Assembly (NCBI RefSeq): GCF_001949145.1
Contig: NW_019091401.1
Span: forward strand, 152,858-216,857
DNA: 64,000 nucleotides
DNA from: Acanthaster planci
Taxonomy: Eukaryota; Echinodermata; Asteroidea; Valvatida; Acanthasteridae
Reading direction: 5' to 3'
Numbering within the stretch: the stretch's first letter is position 1; every line of letters starts with the position of its first letter. The notes beneath the pieces are model-generated. The model ran no database searches and had not been told where the DNA came from. It saw only the letters and a program-made list of their open reading frames with translations. Both the position numbers and the translations under genes were made by a program. Below, in pieces: positions 12,701 through 23,800 of the stretch.

Positions 12701-15700
12701 AAGCACAGTGTAACCACACGAGTATATAAGTAGCTCTAAAAATGTCTTCAGAGAACAAAGGAAATAAATTTGCTGAAAATCTTTAAAACACACTTGTTTC
12801 AACAATGTTTTGGGAGCAAAACAATTAAAAAATGGGAGGAAATCAATGAACTTTGCAAACTTTCGGTGATATGGCCTTGCTACATGTACATTATTAGTTA
12901 TCACATGAGTGCAGCCTTGTGGTATATGGGACACAGACGCACTACGTTATTTTGTGTTCCATGAGCACAAGCGTGATAACAAATTGACCTTCAAGCAAAC
13001 TTGATGCACAGTAAAAATTGTTATCAGGGTCTTATGCGTGCAACCTCGCCACCTTTCAGTTTAAAGTAAATTTTGCAGTTGTGCGTTTTGCTTTTAGTGT
13101 AATGCGTTAAGTTAGAACAGTGCATTACCCGGAATTTGATATGGACCGTGCAATACGGGGATATATCACACTGCTTGTTGCTATGGATCGACCAATCAGA
13201 ATTGAGAATTAAAGTTTGCCTGAGGATAAGTACATGTACATAAGTTTGTAATGATCAGTGTAATCTGTCAACACTTGAACCTGATTAAAAGCCTAAACGA
13301 ATATTTTACTGTATAAGAATATTATAAGTTTTCTATCAATGTCACTAAAAAGTGTTCCACCATGATACATGGCGAAGGGGAATCAGCCCTAGAACAATAC
13401 ATTTGATGTTTTTCCTTTCTTATTTAACAGAACATTTCCTTATGCTGTTGATGAAATCTAACAAATGTTAGCCTTGGGAAACCATGTAGTGTAATCTGGC
13501 ACAACAAGAAACAGATATCAAGCAGTGTTTGAAATCTGCATACAACTTTTGGTTTCGGTCCATTCATCAATTATTGACAGTGCTAGTATGATAAGTTTTT
13601 ATTTCACATTCATCCCTTGGGCCATGACAAGTACTCTGTTACCAAATACTCAACCAAATATGTGTAACAGAAAGTCTTTGTTTTTGTATTGATTTTCTTT
13701 TATTTTAAATTTTTTTCTCCTTCCAGTTCTCAAATACATGTACACTTTCCACATGAGTTTTTTTAATTACGTGAAATCTTCTAAAAGAGAATGCATTCAT
13801 CTTGAAATGGTTACTTTGAGTTCAATTGAATCAAATTTCAATTTCCCCACAATTGGTTCCTGTGTTAATATACAGGGCAGTTTCCAGGGGATTACATTGT
13901 AAAATAGCCAGTTAATGTCAGATTTTCTTACCAGAAAATGCTGCTGGGGACGGGGTTTTTTACCTGTAAATTCTTCAACCAAACAATTGCACTTTGACCT
14001 AACCAAGCATGTTATTACATCAACCGCAGAATGAAAAAAGAATTCTTAAACAAGTGTACACATCCTCCGTTGAACAAATAAGGAAAATTTTGTGTGTTTA
14101 CACGTCACCATGTCAAGTAGTTAAAGAAGTGCTTGATTCAACAAGGGATTCAGGTTAAGAATGATTTTCTGTTCGTTTAGATAAACTCTCAAGACAAGCC
14201 TGGTTTCTAATCTATGAAGGCTGCTGTTGAGAAGGGAACAAATATCAACACAGTACAAACTGACTAACTGAAAGATTTTGACAAATTGAATGACAAACTA
14301 AAACGAGAAGACAGGATAAAAAAAAAAATGTTGGACAGGGTATGGTACCCTCTTACCTGTTTAGTTCCATTGAGTTCATCCTTGTCGATGTTAATGGCAA
14401 ATAGTATGGAGCCCAGACCCCTAGCCATTGTTGGAATCATGCTAGATCGCTCCTCATCAAGAAGAAATGCCCATGGCTCGTAATATTGCCTATCAAAGGG
14501 GAAATCACCGTAAGTGTCGTTCATGACACCATTTGAACCCCTGTTTTTCTTTCCAATTCCACTGAATAGCCTCAGTACATGTACAACTTCAAATGCATCT
14601 GTTCTTTGCGTCTAAATTCATAGTTTAACTTTAGTTTCAGTCTTTGGATTGCAATTTCTAGGTGTATTGAAGGCCTTCATACGCTAAATGGAATTCTTTA
14701 ATTTAATTAAAACAATGATGTCAGCTCATTAGGCAGGAGGTCCACTGTTTAAGCAGTTTTTGAATCTGAAGTTTTCACATTTGTTTTCAAATAAGAATAA
14801 GTATTCTGTTTTCGTGCTTCAATCCAACTAGCGTACACAGCAGCAAGTCAAAGAGCTAACTCAGGGATGCTTTTATTAAGTTGCGGTTTGGGTGCATACA
14901 CTGCAGAAGACGTGTGTTTAGAAATGACAGGCAAAAAATTAGCTTTCTTTAGTAATGTTGGAAATAAAGACCCAATGCATCGGATGTTCGACCTCTCCTA
15001 TTAATGAAGCTCCCTAACCCTCTAGGGACCACTGAAATCCTGCATAACCTTGTTGGGTTCAGCATGGTTATGGCTAATGGAACCAGCGAAGAAGACTTTA
15101 TCTACACTTTTTCACCCTACTTAAAATCAAGTTTATTTTCACCAGAATAATAATAATAATAATAAAGTCTTCCTCAGTGCCAGTTTCTGCCATAGGAAGC
15201 GCTCATGGCACTTGCTCTGATTTCCATCTTTATCCCAGTCAGTTGTCCGAATGTCAAAGATTGTCCATTAACAAGAGGGTTCAGAAACTGCACTTGGGCA
15301 AAGAGATGTGTCTTTAGCATGGACTTGAAAGTGACTAAAGAATCAGCAGCTTTGATGGTGTATGGGAAGTTATTCCAAATCTTTGGCGCAGCCAAATGAA
15401 ATGACCGAGACCCTCACAAATTTTTGATGTAAAAGAGTACATAATTCTATGGGTAAGAGCCTGACATACATGTATTTGAAGGGGGTTTCACCACATATCC
15501 TCTTGTATCATATGGTGGTGTGTTTAGGACCTAAACTCAAGCGCTGTTCCTTCTTTGGGAGAGTCCCTCAGTAATAAAGACTTCTTTTAAAATTTGGACG
15601 TTGCAAAGATCAGGTAAAGGTATGTGTTGCTATGGTGTCTGATAGACACCATAGCAACCTCCCTTTCTTGGGTATTACATGGGCTAAAACCGAAGTTAGT

Positions 15701-17698
15701 AAAAGAAGAAAAAAATATTATACAAGAAATATTGTAAGCATAGGGCCTTGATGTTCATGTTCTGTTCTCAAACATCACTGCCTTCACAACAGTGCCCAAC
15801 ATGCAACCCCAAATGGTACCTAATCATTAATTTTAATATCAGGTTAGGATAATGTACAGTTTTTAAAAACTTCAGTAGTTCATTTAACAGCACATTCAGT
15901 GTCACCCTGACTCACTTGAGCATGCCTTGAGTTGCCAGTATGGAATGGAGGTATCTCTCCAGTGAACGTTCATTGAGAGTACTTCGAAGCCATGCCCTAG
16001 CCCTCCCTGCATCAGTTGTGATGTGCTTCAGGGACATGTAGCGCTGTAGCTCATGTTTAGTTAGGTTCTCACGGATGACAGGCCAAAAGGCTGTGGGAAA
16101 GGACACAAAAAAGCTCAAAGTGGGGAAAAAGGGACTGAATATTAATGAAGTTTGGTCTGTATGATCATGCATTGGAATGTTAACTGTTGACAAAACAAAG
16201 GAAGGGTTTCAATATCAAGTTTTGTAGTCTGGGAACTGTTTGACTCACAGCTTGTAGAGTGAAATGATGATTACATAATGCTTTGAAAGAATAGGCAAAG
16301 ACTTTGCTGGTGTGTAAACAAAGAATGCCCAAACCAAGCTGCAATGAAATTTGTCATTGCATGATGGAATCTGAAATGTAGGAAAGAATCTACACCTACC
16401 TTGCTCAGCATCTGGCTTGATCAAAGGGATACCTGTCATTTGCCTGCAAAATAGACAAATGACCCCAAAAAATGCCATCAACATGGGTCCAATGAAAAAG
16501 AAGTATGTACCAACTGATCCAGCTTACTTGATTCTGCACAAGCAACCAATCACACAAGTTCTTCCTTATTTGACTACTATTTGACAGATTGACTCATTAA
16601 CTCTGCCATTTGTGATTAGCTAAGTGTTTGCATGATCGATGGATAATTAAGCTGCTGACCACCGCAATCGAAAACAACCCCTCTTGAGGTGCAGATCCAC
16701 AAGAATTACAAAAGATACACATGAGAGTTTACAAAATAAGTCACACTCTCAGAAAAATGAATGGCAAGTACACAGGCCGACCAGAAAAAGTACATTTGCA
16801 GTAATGTAAGCACAAATCAAATACGTTTCAAGGGTTGAACAATTGGACTACAAGGTCAGTACCTGATACAATTACTACTAGACTGGAACGACTGCTGTTT
16901 GTACAAACCTGACATAGTAACCAAAGTGATTATAAACCAACTGATTTGCTAGTACATCGCCACTGAAACTTAACCTTGTGAAAACAACTGGGAAAATTGT
17001 GAAAAGAATTCCAATTCACATTCACAGGCAAATTTTCCATTTGTGAAAAAAAAAGCTGTGAAAAATATTCCCACTTGAGTAAAAAGTGTGAAAATTTTTC
17101 ACAATTTGTGAAATGTATATTCATTTTTCCCAGATGGGACAAAGTGTGAAAAATGTTCCTCTTTTGAGGTTAACTTTCAATTGCAACGCACTGTATACAG
17201 CTTTTATCTCAAAACGTCCCTTGTACAATGTACATGTACAAGGACTATTGACTACATGTAAAAAAATGAAGCTTGCACAATTTCTTTATCATCAAACATT
17301 GGAGATACCTATACATACCGTATGTTACAAAAACACTAGACTGCTGGGTTTGTACTGGTAATGACACTGCAAGGCCACAATTGCAATAACTGGCCTTGGT
17401 TCACCAGTCCTGTGGGTATTTCCAACCCTGCTTTGGCAAATGGAAGGAAACAGTCTCATTTTCACAAATATCAAACCTAGAAGTGACGAAATCCTTACTT
17501 GAGGGCAGTGAGCGGATTGCTAGTGCCTCGTTTCAGTCCGTGCATCAAGACAGCCTCAAACTGTGCGCAAAGACAGGACACCCTGCTGTCACTGTCTGTG
17601 GCCAGTTCCGTGCGTCCCCCAAAGCGTACTTGGCACTGCTTGACCGCATCCAGGAGGCGATCCAGCAGGTGCTGTCTCTCCTGAGGCAGGTGCTCCAT
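790..17698 (-). CDS. SNX29: Sorting nexin 29 (RUN + coiled coil + PX), complete, 18 coding exons
   Basis: Coding exons in transcription order: 17698-17499, 16443-16400, 16090-15916, 14489-14357, 10909-10807, 10369-9362, 8406-8310, 7698-7631, 7304-7241, 6765-6637, 6036-5951, 5292-5223, 4921-4768, 4152-4100, 3189-3093, 2785-2645, 1941-1802, 898-790. All junctions keep frame: 2871 nt, 956 aa (human about 813). The N-terminus (LLDAVKQCQVRFGGR, then AWLRSTLNERSLERYL and DEERSSMIPTMARGLGS) is the SNX29-type RUN domain, residues about 30-182. A basic KEKKKKKKK run opens the long exon 6 (residues 219-554), which is Ser/Pro/Gln-rich, probably disordered, and explains the extra length. Residues about 610-775 are coiled coil (AMMNRNDDLQEQ, LKKYVGAVQMLRR, VAEMHGELMEFN). 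The PX domain (residues about 802-920) has RRYTEFRELH and FPPKKAVGNK, the phosphoinositide-binding signature. The product should be a peripheral endosomal/membrane-trafficking protein; that role is inferred from the family. The exon 5 acceptor (after 10910) is the least certain boundary. Start ATG at 17698 aligns with the human N-terminus. Confidence 0.95.
2280..2600. repeat. AAGTC-rich degenerate simple repeat (SNX29 intron 16)
   Basis: The plus strand carries many irregularly spaced copies of AAGTC/CAAGTCAAGTC (e.g. 2284-2320, 2477-2490, 2505-2600). It is a diffuse low-complexity array, not a clean tandem repeat, lying between SNX29 exons 16 and 17. Confidence 0.55.
3004..3070. repeat. Solo arm of the 6912-7155 MITE family
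   Basis: About 67 bp beginning GGGTAATTCCAGAAATTAGG and ending near TGACATATGATTTTGTA is nearly identical to the left arm of the inverted-repeat element at 6912-7155. No matching inverted arm follows, so this is a truncated copy. It sits just downstream (minus-strand sense) of the SNX29 exon 15 donor. Confidence 0.7.
3208..3261. repeat. 18-bp x 3 tandem repeat next to SNX29 exon 15 acceptor
   Basis: Three consecutive 18-bp units, each containing GACATATCAACTGA, at 3208-3225, 3226-3243 and 3244-3261; the second differs from the others at two bases. The array begins about 17 nt upstream (minus-strand sense) of the exon 15 splice acceptor, where the branch point and pyrimidine tract normally lie. 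Confidence 0.85.
5015..5092 (-). repeat. tRNA-derived SINE fragment (SNX29 intron 12)
   Basis: On the minus strand the segment has an A-box-like TGGTTGAGTGG followed about 40 nt later by a degenerate B-box GGTTCATGTCC, the spacing of an RNA polymerase III internal promoter. The acceptor stem of a real tRNA cannot be formed, so I call it a SINE remnant. Confidence 0.5.
6912..7155. mobile_element. MITE with ~65-bp imperfect terminal inverted repeats (SNX29 intron 9)
   Basis: The left end GGGTAATTCCAGAAATTAGG is mirrored at the right end (the reverse complement reads GGGTAATGCCAGAAATTTAG), and similarity continues inward for about 65 bp including CATCTGACAT. There is no coding capacity. A second partial copy lies at 3004-3070. 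No clear target duplication was seen. Confidence 0.75.
15145..15400 (-). mobile_element. 5'-truncated LINE (CR1/L2-like) 3' end in SNX29 intron 3
   Basis: The minus-strand frame from 15395 begins MAAPKIWNNFPYTIK, followed by LVTFKSMLKTHLFAQ. This matches the C-terminal tail of many non-LTR reverse transcriptases (the A-P-x-x-W-N-x-x-P ... F-K-x-x-L-K-T-x-L-F pattern). It ends in a TTA/ATT microsatellite (15145-15164 on plus), a usual 3' tail for such elements. The rest of the element is missing. Confidence 0.75.
15626..15658. repeat. Perfect 15-bp inverted repeat with 3-nt loop
   Basis: GTTGCTATGGTGTCT (15626-15640), loop GAT, then its exact reverse complement (15644-15658). Each arm contains GTTGCTATG, similar to one half of an RFX X-box. 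It lies in SNX29 intron 3. Confidence 0.85.
16970..17160. repeat. Degenerate TGTGAAAA array (SNX29 intron 1)
   Basis: Seven plus-strand copies of TGTGAAA(A) occur within about 180 bp (around 16976, 16997, 17041, 17056, 17087, 17106, 17142), with an inverted copy AAAATTTTTCACAATTTGTG in the middle. The spacing is irregular. Confidence 0.55.
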
Positions 17699-18154
17699 GG
17701 CTGATCACAGCTGTTGGGAGATTAAGTACTATTACTGCAAGTGTGATTAGGTGTTTAGCACTCTGACAGTTTGGTTTTTAAGGCATAGACTTTTTGCTTC
17801 CTCACAGCTGCAAGTTTTGGCAACCAGTGGTTGCCCAAATAAGGCTGGCCATAAATACACCCCAAAATAATTCATCAAGTAGGCCCAATTTTTAAAAAGT
17901 CAATTGGCTAATGAATTAATAAATTAAAACAATAAATACTGCTGCTAAATACTGGATGAAAATTTTTCCCTCTGACACTAATGGAATAAATGCACATTTT
18001 GAGAAAAGGCTGTCGCAAACTAAGCGTGGACTTTGTGCAAATTTTGGCTGCCCATACAAAGTTGGAAGTCAGTGTTTGTAAACAAAAGAAACATGTGGTT
18101 TCCTCAACTCCACGTTGAATCTTAAGAGGAGAGTCAAAATGCACCTTCAAGCTT

Positions 18155-18515
18155 CATTCATAAATACCTGGGACAATTTTTCTATTCCTATTGGTCAAAA
18201 CGTGTCACGTGACCATGTATTAACGTTTGATAATGCCCACTGAGAAATCATAATGCCTGCTGCATAAATTACGTGCTGGCACATGGATACAAGACAGTTT
18301 AATCAGGTCTGATTGGTCAGGAGTCTGTGTACAGGTGATGCGCCACATGCACTCCAAGTTCACTGAAGGGGATTGGACAACTTTCAAAAGGAGTATACCA
18401 CAAAATGGAAGGGGATGTTCGGGAAAGTGAAAGTACACTTTTAGAACTAAATTGGTGGAAATCCATCACATATTGACTTCTTTTGACTCTCTGAATAAAA
18501 AGGTATTTATGAATG
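18155..18515. mobile_element. MITE-like element with 15-bp perfect terminal inverted repeats
   Basis: CATTCATAAATACCT at 18155-18169 is exactly inverted at 18501-18515, enclosing about 330 bp with no coding potential. The interior carries an E-box CACGTG (18206-18211) and an inverted CCAAT (ATTGG, 18189-18193). It is placed in the SNX29/GALK1 divergent promoter interval. Confidence 0.6.
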
Positions 18516-19953
18516 GGAATAAATATGTGCTTGACCAGCCTTAAACTAATGTTTCAGATCTTGCTCAGGAGAACAAATGCTGATAGTTGTGTCCATTCTC
18601 CTGAGCCGACTGGCCAACCACATATTTATTCCCTTAGTAAAGAAGGCCAGGGCTAATCTTCCGGTCATTGTTACCAACTCACAGTGTTCCTACATAGTTC
18701 CTAACCCTACATATCCATGTTTGGTGTTATGTAACCATTTTTACTAAGTCAGAATGACAAAGGGCATTTGTATTCAATTCCCTCTGAAAATTCCTTTTAC
18801 ATTTTTGGGGCCAGCCTTATAAAACCCACCAGCCACTCACTAGGGTGAGAAGAATACAACTGGGCGTGGTGATGACTGGTGCTGTGTATTTCTCTTGACT
18901 ATGTTCCATGACAGAGCATATACATGTCTGTACATGTAAAGTAACTTTACCTTTTCTTCTCTACAAAAGGTGCAGAAGACAGTAGGCCTACCATCTGGTG
19001 AGTATGTTTTGAGAGTCCTGCCAACTACATTTCATCATATCCAGCCCCATCAACTTTCTTTGCAATTGGCCATATCAGTAGAAAAAGTTCATCCAGACTG
19101 GCAGTTACACTGGCCAGCATGTCCCCTCCTTAGTCCCCACCCCCAAGGTTAATTTATAATTTTGTTAAAGCAGAGAACTTTATAATATACAGTTAATGAA
19201 CAAAAAATCTGCATCCTGCCTCCACTATTTTCCTCAGTTACTGGAACAATCTCAATGAAGATATATCAGTGGTAGAATGTTGGAATGAAAGAATGTGGGA
19301 CTGAAAAATATTCCACACTTTCTTTTAAATATTTAAAAATGTACTAAACTCTCCATAGGCTTTGTACACAACCAACAAAGTGGAGTTGTGATCAAGATCC
19401 AATTGATGTATGCTGCAGTCTTTCCAAAGTGAAAATACAGTCAAACCAGTAGAACTGGTACTAATACATTATAAACTTACAGTGTGCTACACATGCTGTC
19501 TTGCGTTTTATCTGTCCTCATTGGCTATGTTCATTGTACTCTGTTGATCTTCTAATCTAACTCTGTTCAACCAAGTTCATTACTTGCACTCAACCATATA
19601 CAAATCTAATCAGACCTTTGCTGATAATGCACACAACTACAAATTAATTTATCGCAACCAGTCTCCCTATAGCCTTCACACTTTCTCAAGTTTCATGCAA
19701 ATATCTAAAAACTGCTCAATAATATCTGCATGATTGCCTAATCTTATGCTATTGGTCAGTGTTATTAGTATTACATATGTACATGACATGATTTCTCACT
19801 AATTTGACCATCAGCCAATCACCAGTTCTTTCAACTTCAAAGTTGTGCAAGATGATTTTGAAAAAAGGGAAGTAAAATTGGAAATTTTGTACATCATCGA
19901 CTGTGTACATTATAAACAGGCCTTACATCCGTGACTGCATACATGTAGTCATG

Positions 19954-20019
19954 GTAGTCACTAGGTCTCTTATTTTGCTACTGGAAAATAGGTGGCAAAA
20001 TTAGGAACCTGGTGACTAC
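19954..20019. repeat. 66-bp imperfect hairpin
   Basis: GTAGTCACTAGGT (19954-19966) pairs with ACCTGGTGACTAC (20007-20019) with one mismatch, and ATTTTGC inside pairs with GCAAAAT. It is probably a very short foldback/MITE remnant. Confidence 0.6.
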
Positions 20020-20816
20020 ACATTCACAGACATTAAGTGTCCAATCTTAACACTAAGTTAGGGACCCTAATTAACCTTTAATATTTGACATATTGTTAAA
20101 CGCCTAACATTCTAACATAGTAACAATATCCCATGCTTATTATGCCTATTGCTTAAACAGGTCCAGAACAATTGAAATCAAATGATCATAGTAAAAACAG
20201 TTTACATTGGTATAAGTTACTTTTTATTGACATGTAAGCACATTGCCATAAGGGTTCAAGCATTTCGACCATCCACGCATGAATACAACTGTGACAGATT
20301 TGGTAAACTTGTTGAAGTTGCATCATCATGTCAGATCATCCGATCTGATGGTAAATTTGTGTTTACAATGGCCAAGCATCTGAATTTGGATTCATTCTTT
20401 CCAATAAGTGGATGAAACTCACAAAAATTCCAATCACTGCACGGTCACGTCAGTTGTCGATGCGTACCCGAGCACGTGGGCTGAGTCTCGTAATTAAACT
20501 GACAAAAAGTGGGAGATTCATCGACTCATCATGTTTTGATGGGGGGAGTTTCCCTCTCCTCTGTAAAAGCTACACCGCGCAGCATCGGTTGCTGTTGAGT
20601 CTGGTCCAATACATATCCTTTGTAAAAACCTCTTAATAAGACAGGGATTCAGACATGACAGGTGACGGGAGAAATAACCTTATCCACAGGGCGGAATCTA
20701 CTGTTGGGACGAGTATAAATATCCATGTGTGTAATATTTTCTGGACTCGCTCAACATTTGTACGAGGTATCGACACTCGAGGATATCAGGCGATGCACAT
20801 GGCTTCTTCGATAAGG

Positions 20817-23800
20817 ATGGCCGATGCAGGAGTTACCAAGATCAAAGTCGTCGAGGAATTGGTGCAGGATGCAAGCAGTGTTTTCGTGGAGAAGTTTGGC
20901 GGCAAGCCAACTGTTGCTGCCTGCGCTCCAGGAAGAATTAATCTGATCGGGGAGCACACGGACTACAATGATGGATGGGTTTTCCCGATGGTTCGTGGTC
21001 TTCAATAACGCCAAGGCCTAATGTTGTTACTAATGTTAGATTCTTGACTTATCATGCTTATCATGCTTATGAGATCTCCAGATTTCAATATTTTTTTGGG
21101 GGGGGGCGGAGGAACGAGGCGCAGATAAGAAAAGGCTAGTCTTTCGCAAACTGGCCACATTTTGATGATTAATAATTTATCTTTGTTTACTTTTAAATCA
21201 ACTCTTTTTAAAGTTTAATGTAAAATATCTACAAAATTATTTAGGCCTACCTTGAATTCAGATCTGAATCATTGATTTTCATGAATTTTGTGGAATACAC
21301 TCATTTATTGGGCAGACTTAAGCAAATCGATTAAGCATATATATAGTATTGTATACCTTTGTATATTTCTTCCTTTTTTTACTTTTAGGTTTCACACTGA
21401 TGCATTTGTTTCCCTACAGCTTTTGCAGGTACCTGCATCTTTACAGATTTTTTCCTACATCTTCCCAATCTATAGGCTTTACCACACGTCACGGTGCTGG
21501 TAGGCAACAAGACCACTTCCGGAGTGTGCCGTATGGTGACCACTGCCCAGAATGCTGATGAGCCAAAGATGGTTGAATTCCCCTTACCCACTGCTGACAA
21601 ACCCCTACAGCCAGGCCTACCAGCATGGGCCAACTATGTCAAGGGTGCAGTGCAGTACTACAAAGGTACGGTTGTAGACTCGGCTCAAGTCGTACATAGG
21701 ATACCAATCTGCAGGGCCATGTGAGAATAATAATAATAAATTGCATAAAGCGCTTTAAACAAGCAAAGTGTTTATCAAATTTTGAATAAGTGTGTCTTAA
21801 GCTGAGTCATGAATGTGTCTAATGTGGGTGATCACAAGTCTTGAATATGTGGTAGACGCGGATCCCAGAGAGTAGGTGCAGCTACAGTAAATGCCTGCTG
21901 ACCCTAACAGGTGTTGGTGCGCGGCCTTGAGCAAGATGTAAATGTGAAGTGGAATGAGATAGGAGGCTGATGAATGAGGTTGAGACCTTTAAAGGGAAGT
22001 AGCCGTGGGGCACTTTGGATAAGCCACTAATTGAATATTCAAATGCCCATCTGATTGAATATTCCAATTTTGTGTTTAGAGTGGGGAGCAACACTTGAGG
22101 ATGATGTTCAAATTTTTGAAATTGTTTCTTATTAAATTCAACTTTGTTTTCATGTCAAGCCTTTCTTTCCTATTCAAAATGTGTAGAGTACCAAAGTGAC
22201 TATGTCATGAGCATAATTGTGCGTGTAAAATGCATTTGAGCGAGAATCAGTGCGTGAACCAACACGCGCACGTACTCCATTCGTTTGCACAGTACTTTCT
22301 GGTTCACAGTGACGTCATACTTCTGCACTCTGTAAATGTAGCAAATAAGTCAACAAATACTGAACTTTAACAATCTTCAGTGTACCTATTTTTGTGTATA
22401 CATTAACGTTGTCAAACAATACTGGTACACCAACTTTTCTAGGTACGTTGTCATCTTTTGATGCGGTCATTGCCTCCTCTGTCCCCCTTGGGGGCGGAGT
22501 CTCAAGTTCTGCCTCCCTTGAAGTGGCTACCTACACTTTCTTGGAGGCGATGGATCCCAACGGGCCAACCAAGGACCTGAAGGCGAAGGCGCTGGCTTGC
22601 CAGAAGGCCGAGCATGACTTTCCCAAGATGCCTTGTGGCATCATGGATCAGTTCATCTCGGTCATGGCTCAGGAGGGCCACGCTCTCCTCATCGACTGTC
22701 GGTATGTCCCTTTTGGAGGTCTCTAGCTATGAACAACTTCATGAAGTGAGACTGAATTGCCTTGTGGAGTAGAAAATTTGTTCTGTTGCTGAATGAAATC
22801 GTTCTCACCATAGCACACATTCGTATATCATGTAAATCGTGACCAAGAAGTATTAGAGTTTCATACATGGAAAATGGTTTGTTTGAGATGGGAAGTAACT
22901 GGCTGTGGGGATTCAATTGTTCAATAATTTCCAACTCTGTTTCAGCTCGATGGAATCCAGGCAGGTCCCATTGGCTGATCCTAATGTGGTCGTGCTGCTC
23001 ACCAACTCCAACGTACGTCATGAGCTAACTGGCAGCGAGTACCCAACCCGCCGTAGACAATGCGAAGAAGCAGCTGCAGTACTGAAGAAACAGAGTCTAC
23101 GAGATGCTACGATGGAGGAACTCCTAGGTGGGCAATTGGAATAGTACTAAGGTTGAGTCTTTCTTCGTGTGAAAGTAAAAGTGAATTTCTTGATGTTTGC
23201 CATCGCCCTATACAAATCTGCTTTGCTTCCCAGTTTGGGTCATGCATGGACTGGCTTTGGGGCAGAATATTGTTGTTGAGCAAACTTTTATTCCTGAGCA
23301 TTTTTAGATTGTTGGTCACAGTGGGTAAATTTGAAGTAGAATTTGAGCCTTGGGCCTACAGACAATTTCTCCATTTATCATCTTCAGCCAACGAAGGCAA
23401 CATGGACAAAGAAGTCTTCCGGCGAGGTAGACATGTCATCGGTGAGATTAAACGCACTACCGATGGTGTAGAGATGCTGGAGAGAGCAGACTATGTCACC
23501 TTTGGAAAGCTGATGGTTGAGAGCCACAACTCCCTACGGTAACTTGACATTAGGAGGGGCTGGAGAAAGCACTGTGGATTAAAAACCACAGCATTCTTCT
23601 GAAAAGAGGTCTAGTTGACATCACAGGCAGTGGATCCCAGCCAGATTAAACTAAGGTTTGAGCAGCAGTGTGAGGCAGATGGCCCATGATCAGTTACGGA
23701 GACAATTCCATGCCTTTGTTTTTGTTCAGCTCTCCCCTCCTAGAAAAACAGTAGAGACAAATCACTTAACTTGCACTGTCAATACACTGTTTGCTAAGAT

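Larger units (their letters stand above)
17699..20816. other. Divergent intergenic region between SNX29 and GALK1
   Basis: About 3.1 kb separates the SNX29 start (minus) from the GALK1 start (plus), so both promoters should lie here. I see no further exon. It contains the inverted-repeat element at 18155-18515, a short hairpin at 19954-20019 and several ACATGTA motifs. Confidence 0.6.
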
